Shown here: positions 37,641 to 47,256 of the stretch, in pieces
Position numbering within the stretch: position 1 is the first letter of the stretch
Layout: each line of letters opens with the position of its first letter
NCBI GenBank assembly: GCA_029263615.1
Contig: JAJUFT010000003.1
Span: forward strand, 1-64,000
Source: Alcaligenaceae bacterium
GTDB lineage: Bacteria; Pseudomonadota; Gammaproteobacteria; Burkholderiales; Burkholderiaceae_B
DNA: 64,000 bases
Direction of reading: 5' to 3'
Position numbers and translations under genes: made by a program
The notes under the pieces: generated by a model
The model's input: the letters and a program-made list of their open reading frames with translations, nothing else
Databases searched by the model: none
Told to the model about the DNA's origin: nothing

Positions 37641-38471
37641 TCAGCCGAAGGTGGCCGGGTCGGGGCCGGTACGCCCCTCGGGGGAATCCAGCCGGGCAAT
37701 CGCCGCCATGTCGGCTTCGCTGAGCTCGAAATCGAACACCGAGCGGTTCTCGCGCAGGCGCTCGGAATGCGTGCTCTTGGGGATGACCCGGTTGCCCAGT
37801 TGCAAATGCCACCGCAGAATCACTTGTGCGACGCTGCGGCCCAGACGCTTGGCGATGCCCTGCAGCACGGCGTCGTCATTCAGCATGTTGCGGGCGATCG
37901 GGCTCCAGGCTTCCGTCACGATGTCGTTAGCCTGGTGAAATTCCCGCAATTCGGCCTGCTGAAAGCGTGGATGCAGCTCGACCTGGTTGACGACAGGCAG
38001 CACCCCGGTTTCGTCCAGCAATTCCTGCAGCTGCTCGGCATTGAAATTGCAGACGCCGATCGACTTGGCCAGCCCTTCGTTGCGCAACTGGATCAGGGCT
38101 TCCCAGGCCTGGATATAGAGGCCGTTTGCCGGCACCGGCCAGTGAATCAGGTACAGGTCGACGTAGTCCAGACCCAGGCGTTTCAAACTTTCTTCGAAGG
38201 CGGGGCGTGAAAGACCATGAGCATGTACATCATTCCAGAGCTTGGTGGTGACGAACAGCGATTCCCGCGGCACGCCGCATTCCCTGATGCCGCGCCCGAC
38301 ACCGGTTTCGTTCTTGTAGTTGGCAGCGGTGTCAATGGACCGGTATCCCAGTTCCACTGCCCGGCAGACCACTTCGGCGGCCTGTTCATCCGGAATCTGC
38401 CACGTGCCCAGGCCCACGGAAGGTGCCTGCCGACCATCATGGAATGTCGTGATCTGCAGATCGTCTGTCAT
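37641..38471 (-). CDS. Aldo/keto reductase
   Basis: A 276-residue NADPH-dependent AKR of the 2,5-diketo-D-gluconate reductase type. The catalytic tetrad is complete: Asp47 and Tyr52 (SIDTAANYKNE), Lys77 (VTTKLWN) and His110 (LYLIHWP). The NADPH phosphate-binding VIPKSTHSERLREN follows. It converges with the MFS gene and diverges from the LysR gene, so the LysR protein may control it. Confidence 0.93.
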   Translation of the reverse strand: MTDDLQITTFHDGRQAPSVGLGTWQIPDEQAAEVVCRAVELGYRSIDTAANYKNETGVGRGIRECGVPRESLFVTTKLWNDVHAHGLSRPAFEESLKRLGLDYVDLYLIHWPVPANGLYIQAWEALIQLRNEGLAKSIGVCNFNAEQLQELLDETGVLPVVNQVELHPRFQQAELREFHQANDIVTEAWSPIARNMLNDDAVLQGIAKRLGRSVAQVILRWHLQLGNRVIPKSTHSERLRENRSVFDFELSEADMAAIARLDSPEGRTGPDPATFG

Positions 38472-38676
38472 GCGACCTCCTTTTGAAGTGTGTACCCGTC
38501 GGCGGGTACTCGGGGTTTCTGCACGAGCGGCCGATTATAGGCCTCCTCCGTCTGTCACCCCCATCGAAAAGGATTCAATTGCCCCTTATTCCACCCTTAT
38601 GGTGCGGGGGAATTACCCTAGTATTGGTAGAAAGGTGTTACGTTCTTATTCATTTGCCTTCTGACAGGCCACTATT

Positions 38677-39693
38677 ATGGAAATTCGCCAGTTCGAAGCA
38701 TTCGCTGCGGTTCACGCCTCGGGCAGCGTCACCGCGGCCGCGCGGCTGCTCGATCGCTCACAGCCCGTGGTCAGCCGGCAGCTGCAGGACCTGGAGAACG
38801 AGCTCGGTTTCACTTTATTCACGCGTACACGGCCCCAGGTCACTCTCACCGAGCAGGGCAGGGAATTTCTCGAGGAAGTGCGCAACGTTCTGAGTGGCCT
38901 GCAGCAACTGGAAGCCCGGTCGCGCGAGATTGCCGAAGGGCGTGCCCGGCCCCTGCGCATCGCCACCTCGTTGTCGGTCAGTCACAGTCTGTTGCCCCCT
39001 GTGCTGGCCGAAATTTTCGAGCGTGACCCGGATTTCCAGAACAAGCTCTACATCGACGTAATGCCGTATGGGCAGATCGTGTCGGCCTTGCAGGAAGGCA
39101 GTGCCGATGTCGCGTTCACCAGCCTGCCGGTGGAACTGGGGCGCTGCCAATTGCACTGGTGCGCGCAAGCCCCATGCCAGGTGGCCGTCCCGGCTTCGCA
39201 TCGTCTGGCACAGGAGCCGGTCATCCGCCTGTCGCAGCTCGCTGAAGAGCGCATCATCGCGCAATCCAATGCCTCGCGCATGCGGCATCGCCTGTCCACC
39301 GCCCTGATCGCACCGGCCCTGCAGAAAACGCAGCGGCAGATCGTGGCCAATTCGGCCATGAGCGCGATCATGATGGTGAGGGCCGGTCTTGGCGTGGCGC
39401 TGGTCGACCCCTTCATGGTGCAGCAGGTGCAGCCTCCTGGGGTGGTGTACAGGCCCTTCGAATCGTATGTGCCCTACACGCTGGGCGCCGTCACGCAGGG
39501 CGGTCGTCCGCTCTCGGACGAAGTGACCTGTCTCATCGAAGCGGTGCGCGACTACGCCTTCCGCAACATTCCCATGCTCACGGAAGGTGACAGCACCGGC
39601 GTACCGGCGTGGCCGCAGCCGCCCTCCGTGCAAAATGCGTCGAATCCCGATAACAGCCCGGTGTTTCTGGCGCCCGGCCAACGCAGCATCTAG
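38677..39693 (+). CDS. LysR-family transcriptional regulator
   Basis: A 338-residue regulator with an N-terminal winged HTH (FEAFAAVHASGSVTAAARLL, DRSQPVVSRQLQDLENELG) and a C-terminal effector-binding domain. It has a C-terminal extension of about 35 residues beyond most family members. It diverges from the aldo/keto reductase gene over 205 bp and meets a Bug-type binding-protein gene tail to tail; either may be its target. Confidence 0.93.
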   Translation: MEIRQFEAFAAVHASGSVTAAARLLDRSQPVVSRQLQDLENELGFTLFTRTRPQVTLTEQGREFLEEVRNVLSGLQQLEARSREIAEGRARPLRIATSLSVSHSLLPPVLAEIFERDPDFQNKLYIDVMPYGQIVSALQEGSADVAFTSLPVELGRCQLHWCAQAPCQVAVPASHRLAQEPVIRLSQLAEERIIAQSNASRMRHRLSTALIAPALQKTQRQIVANSAMSAIMMVRAGLGVALVDPFMVQQVQPPGVVYRPFESYVPYTLGAVTQGGRPLSDEVTCLIEAVRDYAFRNIPMLTEGDSTGVPAWPQPPSVQNASNPDNSPVFLAPGQRSI

Positions 39694-39696
39694 CGG

Positions 39697-40686
39697 CTAG
39701 CGCGGTTGCAAGTGCGCGTCTTCAATGACGCGCCCCCATCGCGCGATTTCTTCATTCAGGAACTTACCGAGCATTTCCGGGCTGCCTCCCAGCGGGGTGG
39801 CGCCCGCATCGAGTAGCCGTTCCTGCAGCTCGGGCGAGGCCAGCACCGTATTCAGCGCCTCGTTGTAACGGTCGATGATGGCCCGGGGGGTGCCCCGTGG
39901 GGCAAGCAGGGCGTACCACTTGGTGGCTTGCACGCCCGCGTAACCGGCCTCGGCCAGGGTGGGAACGTCCGGCAGGGCCGGACTGCGTCGGGACGACATC
40001 ACCGCCAGCGGGCGCAGTTTGTCGTTGCGTACGTAATTCAACACGCCCGAGAGCACCTGAAACATGGCCTGGATGTCACCGCTCACGAGGTTGTTGGTGG
40101 CCGGTTCGGCCGCGCTGTAGGGGACATGGACCATATTGGTGCCCGTGGCGCTCATATAGGCTTCGCCGGCCAGATGCAGGGCACTGCCATTGCCGCTGGA
40201 GCCGAAATGCACCATGCCGGGGTATTTCGCTAGGTAGTCGGTCAGTTCTGCCACCGTATGCGCGGGCACGCTGTTGTTGACGACGATGATGTGGGGAATT
40301 TCCGCCACCAGCCCGATGGGCACGAAGTTGGTCAGGGGATCGAACGCCGGATTGCGTTGCAGCTCCGGTTCGATCACTAGGGTGTCGACGGTTGCGAACA
40401 GCAGGGTGTAGCCGTCAACCGCCGTGTCCAGGTTGGACAGCATGCCGGGAAAGCCGTGGCTGCTTGTGAAGTTCTGCAGCACAATGCGGTTGCCCAGCTC
40501 GTTGGAAAGCGCGTCCGTCACCGCCCGGGCAATGGTGTTGCCCACCCCGGAGCCCGCCTGTGCGGGAACCAGCGTCTGAATGCTGCGACCCGGGTCGGGC
40601 CAGTGCGGCGCCGTGGCGGCGGCCGTCCACGATGCCAGGGAAAGGAGCAGCCCGAGTGCGCCTGATGCCAATCGCCGCATATCCAT
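39697..40686 (-). CDS. Bug-type (TTT) solute-binding protein
   Basis: A 329-residue periplasmic binding protein of the Bug/TctC family, hugely expanded in Bordetella relatives. A signal peptide (LASGALGLLLSLASWTAAATA) is followed by the fold pattern ending ERLLDAGATPLGGSPEML. The usual GGPADIIAR-like ligand loop reads GSGVGNTIARAV, a small deviation. No TctAB membrane genes are present, as is common for orphan Bug proteins. Ligand unknown. Confidence 0.92.
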   Translation of the reverse strand: MDMRRLASGALGLLLSLASWTAAATAPHWPDPGRSIQTLVPAQAGSGVGNTIARAVTDALSNELGNRIVLQNFTSSHGFPGMLSNLDTAVDGYTLLFATVDTLVIEPELQRNPAFDPLTNFVPIGLVAEIPHIIVVNNSVPAHTVAELTDYLAKYPGMVHFGSSGNGSALHLAGEAYMSATGTNMVHVPYSAAEPATNNLVSGDIQAMFQVLSGVLNYVRNDKLRPLAVMSSRRSPALPDVPTLAEAGYAGVQATKWYALLAPRGTPRAIIDRYNEALNTVLASPELQERLLDAGATPLGGSPEMLGKFLNEEIARWGRVIEDAHLQPR

Positions 40687-40761
40687 GCCAATACGTGTCG
40701 TTTACATTGGGAATGTATCATGCTTGCTGTGTTGTTCAGATGAGGAACCCGGGGAGTCGAG

Positions 40762-42036
40762 ATGGAATTACTGCTGCAGGCGCCGCGCTGGGTGCTGGCC
40801 GTCGTCACGCTGGCGCTGTGCGTGTCGCTCTGGCTGGCCTGGCGGTTGAGCGCTGCACGACGGGAAACCCGGGCGCTGCAGACGGCGCTGCGGGCTGCGG
40901 AGCTTGAACTGGCTCGGGCGGACGCCGCCCGGGAAGAACGGGAACGGGCGTTCATGGCACTGAAAGACGAGCTGGACGCTTCCCGTGAGCGGCTCAAGCA
41001 CGAGTTCGAGAGCCTGGCGGCGCGCGTGCTCCAGGAGCGCGAACAGCATTTCCGTTCATCCAGCCAGCATGCCATGACCTTGTTGCTGCAGCCCTTTCGC
41101 GAGCAGCTCGAGGCTTTCCAGCAACGAGTCAATCAGGTACATGACGAATCGCTGCGGGGTCATGCGGCTCTTGCCGGTGAGGTTCGCCGGCTGTCGGAGG
41201 TGGGCATGCACATGAGCCGGGAAGCCGAAACCCTGGCCACCGCTCTGAAAGGGGATAAAAAAGTGACCGGCATCTGGGGCGAAGTGCAGCTTGAGCGCAG
41301 CCTGCAGTTGGCCGGTCTGGAGCGGGGCGTCCACTACGAAACACAGGTGCGGCTCAAGGACACCCATGGCACCGTGCGTCTGCCCGACTTCATCATCAAG
41401 CTGCCGGACGACAAGCATATCGTGCTGGACAGCAAGGTTTCCCTGGTGGATTACGACCGTGCCGTGGCTGCCTCCTCCGACGAAGCCCGCATCGCTGCGC
41501 TCGATGCCCACGTGCGTGCCGTGCGCAACCACATCGACGACCTGGCCGGCAAGGACTACAGCGCGCTGCCCGGCATGGGCAGCCCCAGTTTCGTGCTGAT
41601 GTTCATGCCCATCGAAGCCGCCTATATCGAAGCGCTGCGGCATGGCCGCGACCTCTTCGATCACGGCTGCCGGAAGAATGTGATCCTGGTTTCGCACAGC
41701 ACGCTCATGCCGGTGCTCAAGACAGTTTCTAATCTCTGGATGCTGGCGCGCAGCAATGCGCAGGCGCAGGAGCTCGCCGATCGGGCCGGTGAAATTTACA
41801 ATCAGGTGGTGATGGTGGCGGAGCGGCTTAAGAAACTGGGCGATTCTCTGGACACCGTCAGCCGCCACTACAACAGTACGGTGACGGCGGTGGCCGGGCA
41901 ACAGGGCCTGCATGGCAAGGTGAACCGCTTTCGCGAGCTGTCCTTGCGCGCCAATCGCAAGATGCCCGACCTGCAGCCCCTGGCCACCGACATCGAAAGC
42001 GAACGGCTTGGCCTCATGACGGGCAGCGTAGAATGA
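40762..42036 (+). CDS. rmuC: DNA recombination protein RmuC
   Basis: A 424-residue RmuC-family protein: an N-terminal membrane helix (VLAVVTLALCVSLWLAWRL), a coiled coil (about 30-170) and the nuclease-like domain with KVTGIWGEVQLERSLQLAGL and VLDSKVSLVDYDRA. E. coli RmuC limits inversions at short repeats. It heads a three-gene plus-strand run (rmuC, ZIP transporter, isomerase-like). Confidence 0.93.
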   Translation: MELLLQAPRWVLAVVTLALCVSLWLAWRLSAARRETRALQTALRAAELELARADAAREERERAFMALKDELDASRERLKHEFESLAARVLQEREQHFRSSSQHAMTLLLQPFREQLEAFQQRVNQVHDESLRGHAALAGEVRRLSEVGMHMSREAETLATALKGDKKVTGIWGEVQLERSLQLAGLERGVHYETQVRLKDTHGTVRLPDFIIKLPDDKHIVLDSKVSLVDYDRAVAASSDEARIAALDAHVRAVRNHIDDLAGKDYSALPGMGSPSFVLMFMPIEAAYIEALRHGRDLFDHGCRKNVILVSHSTLMPVLKTVSNLWMLARSNAQAQELADRAGEIYNQVVMVAERLKKLGDSLDTVSRHYNSTVTAVAGQQGLHGKVNRFRELSLRANRKMPDLQPLATDIESERLGLMTGSVE

Positions 42037-42058
42037 ACGCACGCAACGCAGGAGTGAC

Positions 42059-42964
42059 ATGGTGTCAACGGTCTTTCAGGAAGATGCATCCCTGTCCCAC
42101 CCGCAGTTCTCCCGCTGGCTGGTTCGTGCCATTTCGCTCGGGGTGCTGCTGATCCTCGGTGCCGGTACGTACGCATCCGTGCAGGGCGACATGCCTGCCC
42201 TGTCGGGCGCCATTCTGGGGGGGGCGGCCGCCGCAACGGCCACGGCGGTGGGCACCTTGCCCGTGCTTCTGGCATGGCAACCGCCGCAACGCGTCCATGA
42301 TGCAATGCTGGGTTTTGGCGCCGGCGTCATGCTCGCCGCCTGCGCATTTTCACTCATCGTTCCCGGCCTGGAAGCGGCCCGGGCGCTCGGCGCCGGTACG
42401 TGGGAAGCCAGCGGCACCGTGGGTGCCGGCATTCTGCTGGGAGCCGCCGCGCTGCTCCTGATCGATCGCGTGCTGCCCCATGAGCACTTCGTGAAGGGGG
42501 TGGAGGGCAGCCGCTCCCGCCTGGTCAAACGCGTCTGGCTCTTCGTCATCGCCATCGCGCTGCACAACATTCCTGAAGGGCTGGCCATCGGCGTCTCGTT
42601 TGCCGGCGAGAACCTCGAGGCTGCCCGCGCGCTGGCGATCGGCATTTCCCTGCAGGACATCCCCGAAGGGCTGGTGGTGGCACTGGCCATGCGCACCGTG
42701 GGCTACGGCCGGAGCGTGTCGGCCGGGGTCGCCATTTTCACCGGTCTGGTGGAGCCCCTCATGGCAATGCTCGGTGTGCTGGTCGTCGGGGTGTCTGCCG
42801 TCCTGCTTCCGTGGGGGTTGGCCGCCGCCGCTGGCGCCATGCTGTTTGTCATCAGTCATGAGATCATTCCGGAATCCCATCGTCAGGGTCATGAATCCTG
42901 GGCCACTGGCGGCCTGATGATCGGATTCGTGCTGATGATGCTTCTGGACACCGCTTTGGGTTGA
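42059..42964 (+). CDS. ZIP-family metal transporter
   Basis: A 301-residue divalent-metal permease with eight hydrophobic segments. The metal-path motifs HNIPEGLAIGVSF (helix IV) and QDIPEGLVVALAM (helix V) are intact. It is closest in pattern to the bacterial GufA/ZIPB group. GCAGGAG precedes the ATG by 5 nt. Likely zinc or manganese uptake or facilitated diffusion. Confidence 0.92.
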   Translation: MVSTVFQEDASLSHPQFSRWLVRAISLGVLLILGAGTYASVQGDMPALSGAILGGAAAATATAVGTLPVLLAWQPPQRVHDAMLGFGAGVMLAACAFSLIVPGLEAARALGAGTWEASGTVGAGILLGAAALLLIDRVLPHEHFVKGVEGSRSRLVKRVWLFVIAIALHNIPEGLAIGVSFAGENLEAARALAIGISLQDIPEGLVVALAMRTVGYGRSVSAGVAIFTGLVEPLMAMLGVLVVGVSAVLLPWGLAAAAGAMLFVISHEIIPESHRQGHESWATGGLMIGFVLMMLLDTALG

Positions 42965-42976
42965 GGACACTGCCAC

Positions 42977-43780
42977 ATGACTGCCAAGGGCGCGACACTG
43001 CGTTTTGCTGCCAATCTGAGCCTGCTCTATCCGGAGCATGATTTTCTGGACCGGTATGCGGCTGCCGCAGCCGATGGTTTCAAGGGGGTGGAAATGCTCT
43101 TCCCCTATTCCTGGCCCAAGGAAGAACTGGCCGGCCGGCTGCGTGAGCACGGGCTCGAGCAGGTCCTGTTCAACGCTCCACCGGGCGATATGGAGCAGGG
43201 CGACCGGGGGATTGCCAGTCTGCCGGGTCGCCGCGAGGAATTTCGCAGTGGAATCGAGCGGGCGCTGGAGTATGCGCAGGCGCTGGACTGCCGACGCATC
43301 CACGTGATGGCCGGCAAGCACCTGCCTGCAGAGCAGGCCAGGCGTCAGCACGACACCTATCTGGAAAACCTGGACTGGGCCGCCTCACGGGCGGCGACCG
43401 CAGGGTGCACGCTGCTCATCGAGCCCATCAACCAGCGCGACATGCCGGGCTATTTCCTGCGCACCCAGGCCCAGGCGCACGACATCGTGCAGGCGCTGGG
43501 GCACCCCAACGTCAAGGTTCAGATGGACCTCTACCACTGCCAGATCAGTGAGGGCGATATCGAAACCCGGCTGCGGCTTTACTTGCCCACGGGTCGGGTC
43601 GGGCACATGCAGATCGCCGGTGTGCCCCGGCGCCATGAGCCCGATCGCGGCGAACTCAATTACGCCCATGTGTTCGGGGTGTTGCGCGAACTGGGCTACG
43701 ACGGCTGGATCGGTTGTGAGTATCGACCGGCAGGCGACACCCGTGCCGGCCTGGCCTGGCTGCGCGAGTTGCTGGCCTAG
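42977..43780 (+). CDS. Hydroxypyruvate isomerase-like TIM barrel
   Basis: A 267-residue xylose-isomerase-like TIM barrel in the Hyi/OtnI family: [18 protein letters not shown] at the start, [14 protein letters not shown] with a metal-ligand Glu, [31 protein letters not shown], and [12 protein letters not shown] with the second catalytic Glu. It may isomerise hydroxypyruvate or 2-oxotetronate. Gcl, GlxR and tetronate genes are absent here. It overlaps the convergent cyclic-di-GMP gene by 4 bp. Confidence 0.88.
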   Translation: MTAKGATLRFAANLSLLYPEHDFLDRYAAAAADGFKGVEMLFPYSWPKEELAGRLREHGLEQVLFNAPPGDMEQGDRGIASLPGRREEFRSGIERALEYAQALDCRRIHVMAGKHLPAEQARRQHDTYLENLDWAASRAATAGCTLLIEPINQRDMPGYFLRTQAQAHDIVQALGHPNVKVQMDLYHCQISEGDIETRLRLYLPTGRVGHMQIAGVPRRHEPDRGELNYAHVFGVLRELGYDGWIGCEYRPAGDTRAGLAWLRELLA

Positions 43781-45672
43781 ACGGGCGACGAACGCCGGGA
43801 ACATTCGTCCAGCCAGGCGTCCATCGACACCGGATACTGATGGAGGTAGCCCTGCTGGGAATCGCAGCCCACGGAAGCGAGGAAGTCGGCCTGCTCGCGG
43901 CGCTCCACGCCTTCCGCCACCACGCGCAGTTCAAGCAGCCGGGCGGTCGCAATGATGAGCCGTATGAGCGTGCCGGAGTCCTGGTCGGGAAGCTCCTGGA
44001 TGAAATTGCGGGCGATCTTGAGTTCATACAACGGCAGGCGGTGGAGGTAGGCCAGCCCCGAATACCCGGTGCCGAAGTCGTCGATGGAAAAGCGCAGGCC
44101 GATGTCCGCCAGCGCCTGCATGCGACGCGCCGTATCGTCCACGTCCTCGATCAGCACGCTTTCGGTCAGTTCGAGGATGAGCTCATGGGGAGAGGTGCCG
44201 GTCTCTTCCAGAATCTTCCTGACCCGGGTGTTGAATTCGGGGTGGCGCAGCTGAACCGGGCTGATGTTGACGGAAATGGGGTGCTCGAACCCGCGTTCCG
44301 ACATTCGGGCACGGAGACGGCAGGCCTGGCGAATCACCCAGTCGCCGATTTGCATGACGGGGCCTGAATTTTCGATCAGGCTGATGAACTTGTCCGGCAT
44401 GATCATGCCGCGGGAAGGGTGATCCCAGCGCATCAGCAGCTCCAGGCCATCGACCTCGCCCTGTCGACTGAATTGCGGCTGGACCAGCAATTGGAACTGG
44501 TCGGTCTGCAAGGCGTGATCCATCTCGCGCAGCAGGGCCGCGCGTTCGGCTACGTGCGCCAGCATGTCGGGCCGGAAGAGGGCGACCCGGTTGCGGCCGT
44601 TTTCCTTGGACTGGTACATGGCGGTGTCGGCCTCGCGCAGCACGTCGATGGGCGACTTGCCGGGCGCATCGATCAGGGCCACGCCGATACTGCCGCCCGT
44701 GAAGTAGGCCTGCTCGCCGACGGTGATGGTGTCGCCGAGTGCGGCCCGCACTTTCTCCGCGACTTCCAGTGCTCTGGCCTGGGCCAGCAGTCGCGCGCTG
44801 CCCAGGTCTCGCAGCAGCAACACGAATTCGTCGCCACCCAGCCGGGCGACCATGTCGGCCTGCCCGGCAATCGCCTGCAGGCGGTGCGCCACCGCGCACA
44901 GCACGGTGTCGCCCACATCGTGGCCTTTTTCGTCGTTGATGTTCTTGAATTTGTCGAGGTCGACAAAGAGCACGGCGGCAAGGTGACCCGCATTCCTGAA
45001 CGCCAGGGCAGCCACTTCCAGCTGCTCGAGGAGCATGCGGCGGTTGGGCAGGTTGGTGAGCGCGTCGTAGTAGGCCAGCCGCTGCACTTCCTCCTGACTC
45101 TTGCGAAGGGCCGTGATGTCGGTGGAAATGCCGCACAGGGAGGTGATTTTGCCGTCCGGCCCCTGCAGCGGAATCTTGATGGAAAGAAAGACGTCCATTC
45201 CGTCGCCGGATTTGCTGGGAATCTCTTCTTCGTAGACGACGCGCTCGCCGTGTTCGATGACGCGCAGGTCGGCGGCGCGGATGGTGTCGAGCATGTCGGC
45301 AGGAAAGAGCAGGGAATCGTCTGCGCCGATGATCTCATCGAGCTCGCGATCGAAGCGCTCGCACAGCTTGCGGTTGCCGTAGGTGTAACGCAGCTGCATG
45401 TCCTTGATGTAGATGCAGGCGTCTGCGCTGTTCAGGATGGTGTTGAGGCGCTCTTCCGTTTCCGCCAGTTCCCGCACCTTGCGGTGCAGCTGTCGCCGCA
45501 GGGAGAGCGCATGCAGGCACGTGGCCAGCACGAGCAGAACCAGCGCCGCGACCCAGCCCAGGCCCGGAAAGGAATCCTGAGTGATGCCCGCCGCCATGGC
45601 GGGGCCGGGGGCCGCCGCGCCCGCTGGCGTGGCAACGAGGAGGCACTGACGTGCCAGGCGCTTGATACCCAT
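43777..45672 (-). CDS. PAS-GGDEF-EAL signalling protein
   Basis: A 631-residue protein: an N-terminal membrane segment ([18 protein letters not shown]), PAS/PAC (about 60-195), GGDEF with intact RLGGDEF near residue 277, and EAL. The EAL signature reads LELLMRW near 409 (catalytic Glu kept). ELTES and DDFGTGYSG are present, but the usual KID motif reads KIA, so a conserved Asp is lost while Lys is kept. Phosphodiesterase activity may be reduced. The start at 45672 is chosen over an upstream in-frame start that would add 42 residues rich in Arg and Pro. Confidence 0.92.
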   Translation of the reverse strand: MGIKRLARQCLLVATPAGAAAPGPAMAAGITQDSFPGLGWVAALVLLVLATCLHALSLRRQLHRKVRELAETEERLNTILNSADACIYIKDMQLRYTYGNRKLCERFDRELDEIIGADDSLLFPADMLDTIRAADLRVIEHGERVVYEEEIPSKSGDGMDVFLSIKIPLQGPDGKITSLCGISTDITALRKSQEEVQRLAYYDALTNLPNRRMLLEQLEVAALAFRNAGHLAAVLFVDLDKFKNINDEKGHDVGDTVLCAVAHRLQAIAGQADMVARLGGDEFVLLLRDLGSARLLAQARALEVAEKVRAALGDTITVGEQAYFTGGSIGVALIDAPGKSPIDVLREADTAMYQSKENGRNRVALFRPDMLAHVAERAALLREMDHALQTDQFQLLVQPQFSRQGEVDGLELLMRWDHPSRGMIMPDKFISLIENSGPVMQIGDWVIRQACRLRARMSERGFEHPISVNISPVQLRHPEFNTRVRKILEETGTSPHELILELTESVLIEDVDDTARRMQALADIGLRFSIDDFGTGYSGLAYLHRLPLYELKIARNFIQELPDQDSGTLIRLIIATARLLELRVVAEGVERREQADFLASVGCDSQQGYLHQYPVSMDAWLDECSRRSSPV

Positions 45673-46022
45673 TCTGCCTTCGGCCTGTAGTGGCCGCCGT
45701 AATGGCCGGCCTGCCGATAGGTGCCGACAGCCTGGCCCGAACCCCGCCGAATCACAAGGTGTTACAGGGTGTGAAAGGGATCGTAGAGGGAGGCGCACAT
45801 CGCGTCAAGAAATGGCGTGCGGGACATGGGGTCATCAGACGGCCGCTGGCGCGCTAAAAATGGAGATTTCTAGGGGAAACCCCAAGAAAAAAAGGCCTCG
45901 TCACACGGTTTCAAGCGGTAGCATAATTGGGTTCATTACAGTGAGCACCTGCCCGTTGCAGCGGTTATCCACCGTGTCGGCACGCTCTGAAACAATTGTG
46001 GGTTCAAGCCCAAGGAGTCAGT
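45673..46022. other. 350-bp divergent intergenic region
   Basis: It separates the PAS-GGDEF-EAL gene (minus) from the TAXI binding-protein gene (plus). A GGGG-AAA-CCCC mini-palindrome followed by an A-run lies at about 45873-45890, and a -10-like CATAAT lies near 45925, facing the TAXI gene. I see no reading frame or RNA gene that I can support. Confidence 0.5.
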
Positions 46023-47018
46023 ATGCAGAAGACCAAGCTTCGTTTCGGTAAACACCTTGCCCTGAGTGCAAGCGCCGCCGCCATGTTCGCCGCCTTGCTG
46101 GCACCCCTGCCCGCCGCCGCTCAGCAGAAATTCGTCAGTATCGGAACGGGCGGCGTCACCGGCGTGTACTACGCTGCGGGTGGTGCGATCTGTCGCCTGG
46201 TGAACAAAGACCGCGCCGACCACGGCATCCGCTGCTCCGTGGAATCCACTGGCGGTTCCGTGTTCAACGTGAACACCATCAAGGCCGGGGAGCTTGATCT
46301 CGGTGTCGTCCAGTCCGACGTCGGCTTCAACGCCTACAACGGCGAAGGCCAGTTCAAGGATGCCGGCAAATTCGAGAAGCTGCGCTCCGTTTTCTCGCTG
46401 CACCCCGAGCCCTTCACCGTGGTGACCCGCAAGGAAGCCAACGTCAAGAGCTTCGACGACCTCAAGGGCAAGCGCTTCAACGTGGGCAACCCGGGGTCCG
46501 GCACGCGTGCGTCCATGGAACAGCTGCTCACCGCCATGGGCCGCGACATGAGCTTCTTCTCGCTGGCGTCCGAGCTGCGCCCTGACGAACACGGCAGCGC
46601 GCTGTGCGACGGCAAGATCGACGGCTTCTTCTACGGCGTGGGTCACCCCTCTGCCAACATCCAGGACCCGACCACCAGCTGCGGCGCGCAACTGGTCTCC
46701 CTGACGGGCCCGGTGGTCGACAAACTGGTCGAAACCTATCCGTACTATGCCAAGGTCACGATTCCGGCCGGCCTGTATCCCAACAACCCGCAGGAAACCG
46801 AGTCCTACGGCGTGCTGGCGACCTTCGTGACGTCAGCAGATGTCCCCGAGGAAACGGTCTACACCGTCGTGAAGGCCGTGTTCGAGAACTTCGACGACTT
46901 CAAGAAACTGCATCCGGCTTTCGGCATCCTCAAGAAGGAAGACATGGTCAAGAACGGCCTGTCCGCCCCCCTGCACCCGGGTGCCGAGAAGTACTTCAAG
47001 GAAAAAGGCCTGCTCTGA
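46023..47018 (+). CDS. TAXI-family TRAP transporter binding protein
   Basis: A 331-residue periplasmic binding protein. A cleavable signal peptide ends near PLPAAAQQ (about residue 37). The TAXI pattern is clear: [39 protein letters not shown] and [15 protein letters not shown]. Studied relatives bind glutamate, 2-oxoglutarate or other dicarboxylates. AAGGAG precedes the ATG. It is separated from its permease gene by a terminator at 47097. Confidence 0.95.
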   Translation: MQKTKLRFGKHLALSASAAAMFAALLAPLPAAAQQKFVSIGTGGVTGVYYAAGGAICRLVNKDRADHGIRCSVESTGGSVFNVNTIKAGELDLGVVQSDVGFNAYNGEGQFKDAGKFEKLRSVFSLHPEPFTVVTRKEANVKSFDDLKGKRFNVGNPGSGTRASMEQLLTAMGRDMSFFSLASELRPDEHGSALCDGKIDGFFYGVGHPSANIQDPTTSCGAQLVSLTGPVVDKLVETYPYYAKVTIPAGLYPNNPQETESYGVLATFVTSADVPEETVYTVVKAVFENFDDFKKLHPAFGILKKEDMVKNGLSAPLHPGAEKYFKEKGLL

Positions 47019-47096
47019 TGGGCGCTTGAATAGCCATGGGGAAGTGGGGTCATGCGCGACAGTGCTGGCTCCGCTTCCGGGCTGAACGCCTTTGCT

Positions 47097-47130
47097 GGCA
47101 TGCCACATCATCCGGTGGCATGCCGTTTTT
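47097..47130 (+). terminator. Intrinsic terminator or attenuator between TAXI and permease genes
   Basis: A perfect 10-bp stem GGCATGCCAC ... GTGGCATGCC with an 8-nt loop is followed by GTTTTTG. A second, smaller hairpin (CCCTGC/GCAGGG, 47138-47155) lies just beyond. Partial termination here would give the periplasmic binding protein in excess over the membrane subunit, as is usual in binding-protein transporters. Confidence 0.85.
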
Positions 47131-47256
47131 GTTGAAACCCTGCCCGAATGCAGGGTGTCCGGTGCCAAAAGCGCCTTAGCTGTTTTCTCGATGTCGCCCC
47201 TGTCACCCTGACAACCCACCCCGGGCCATCGAACTTCTCTCACTTGGGGAAAACGA

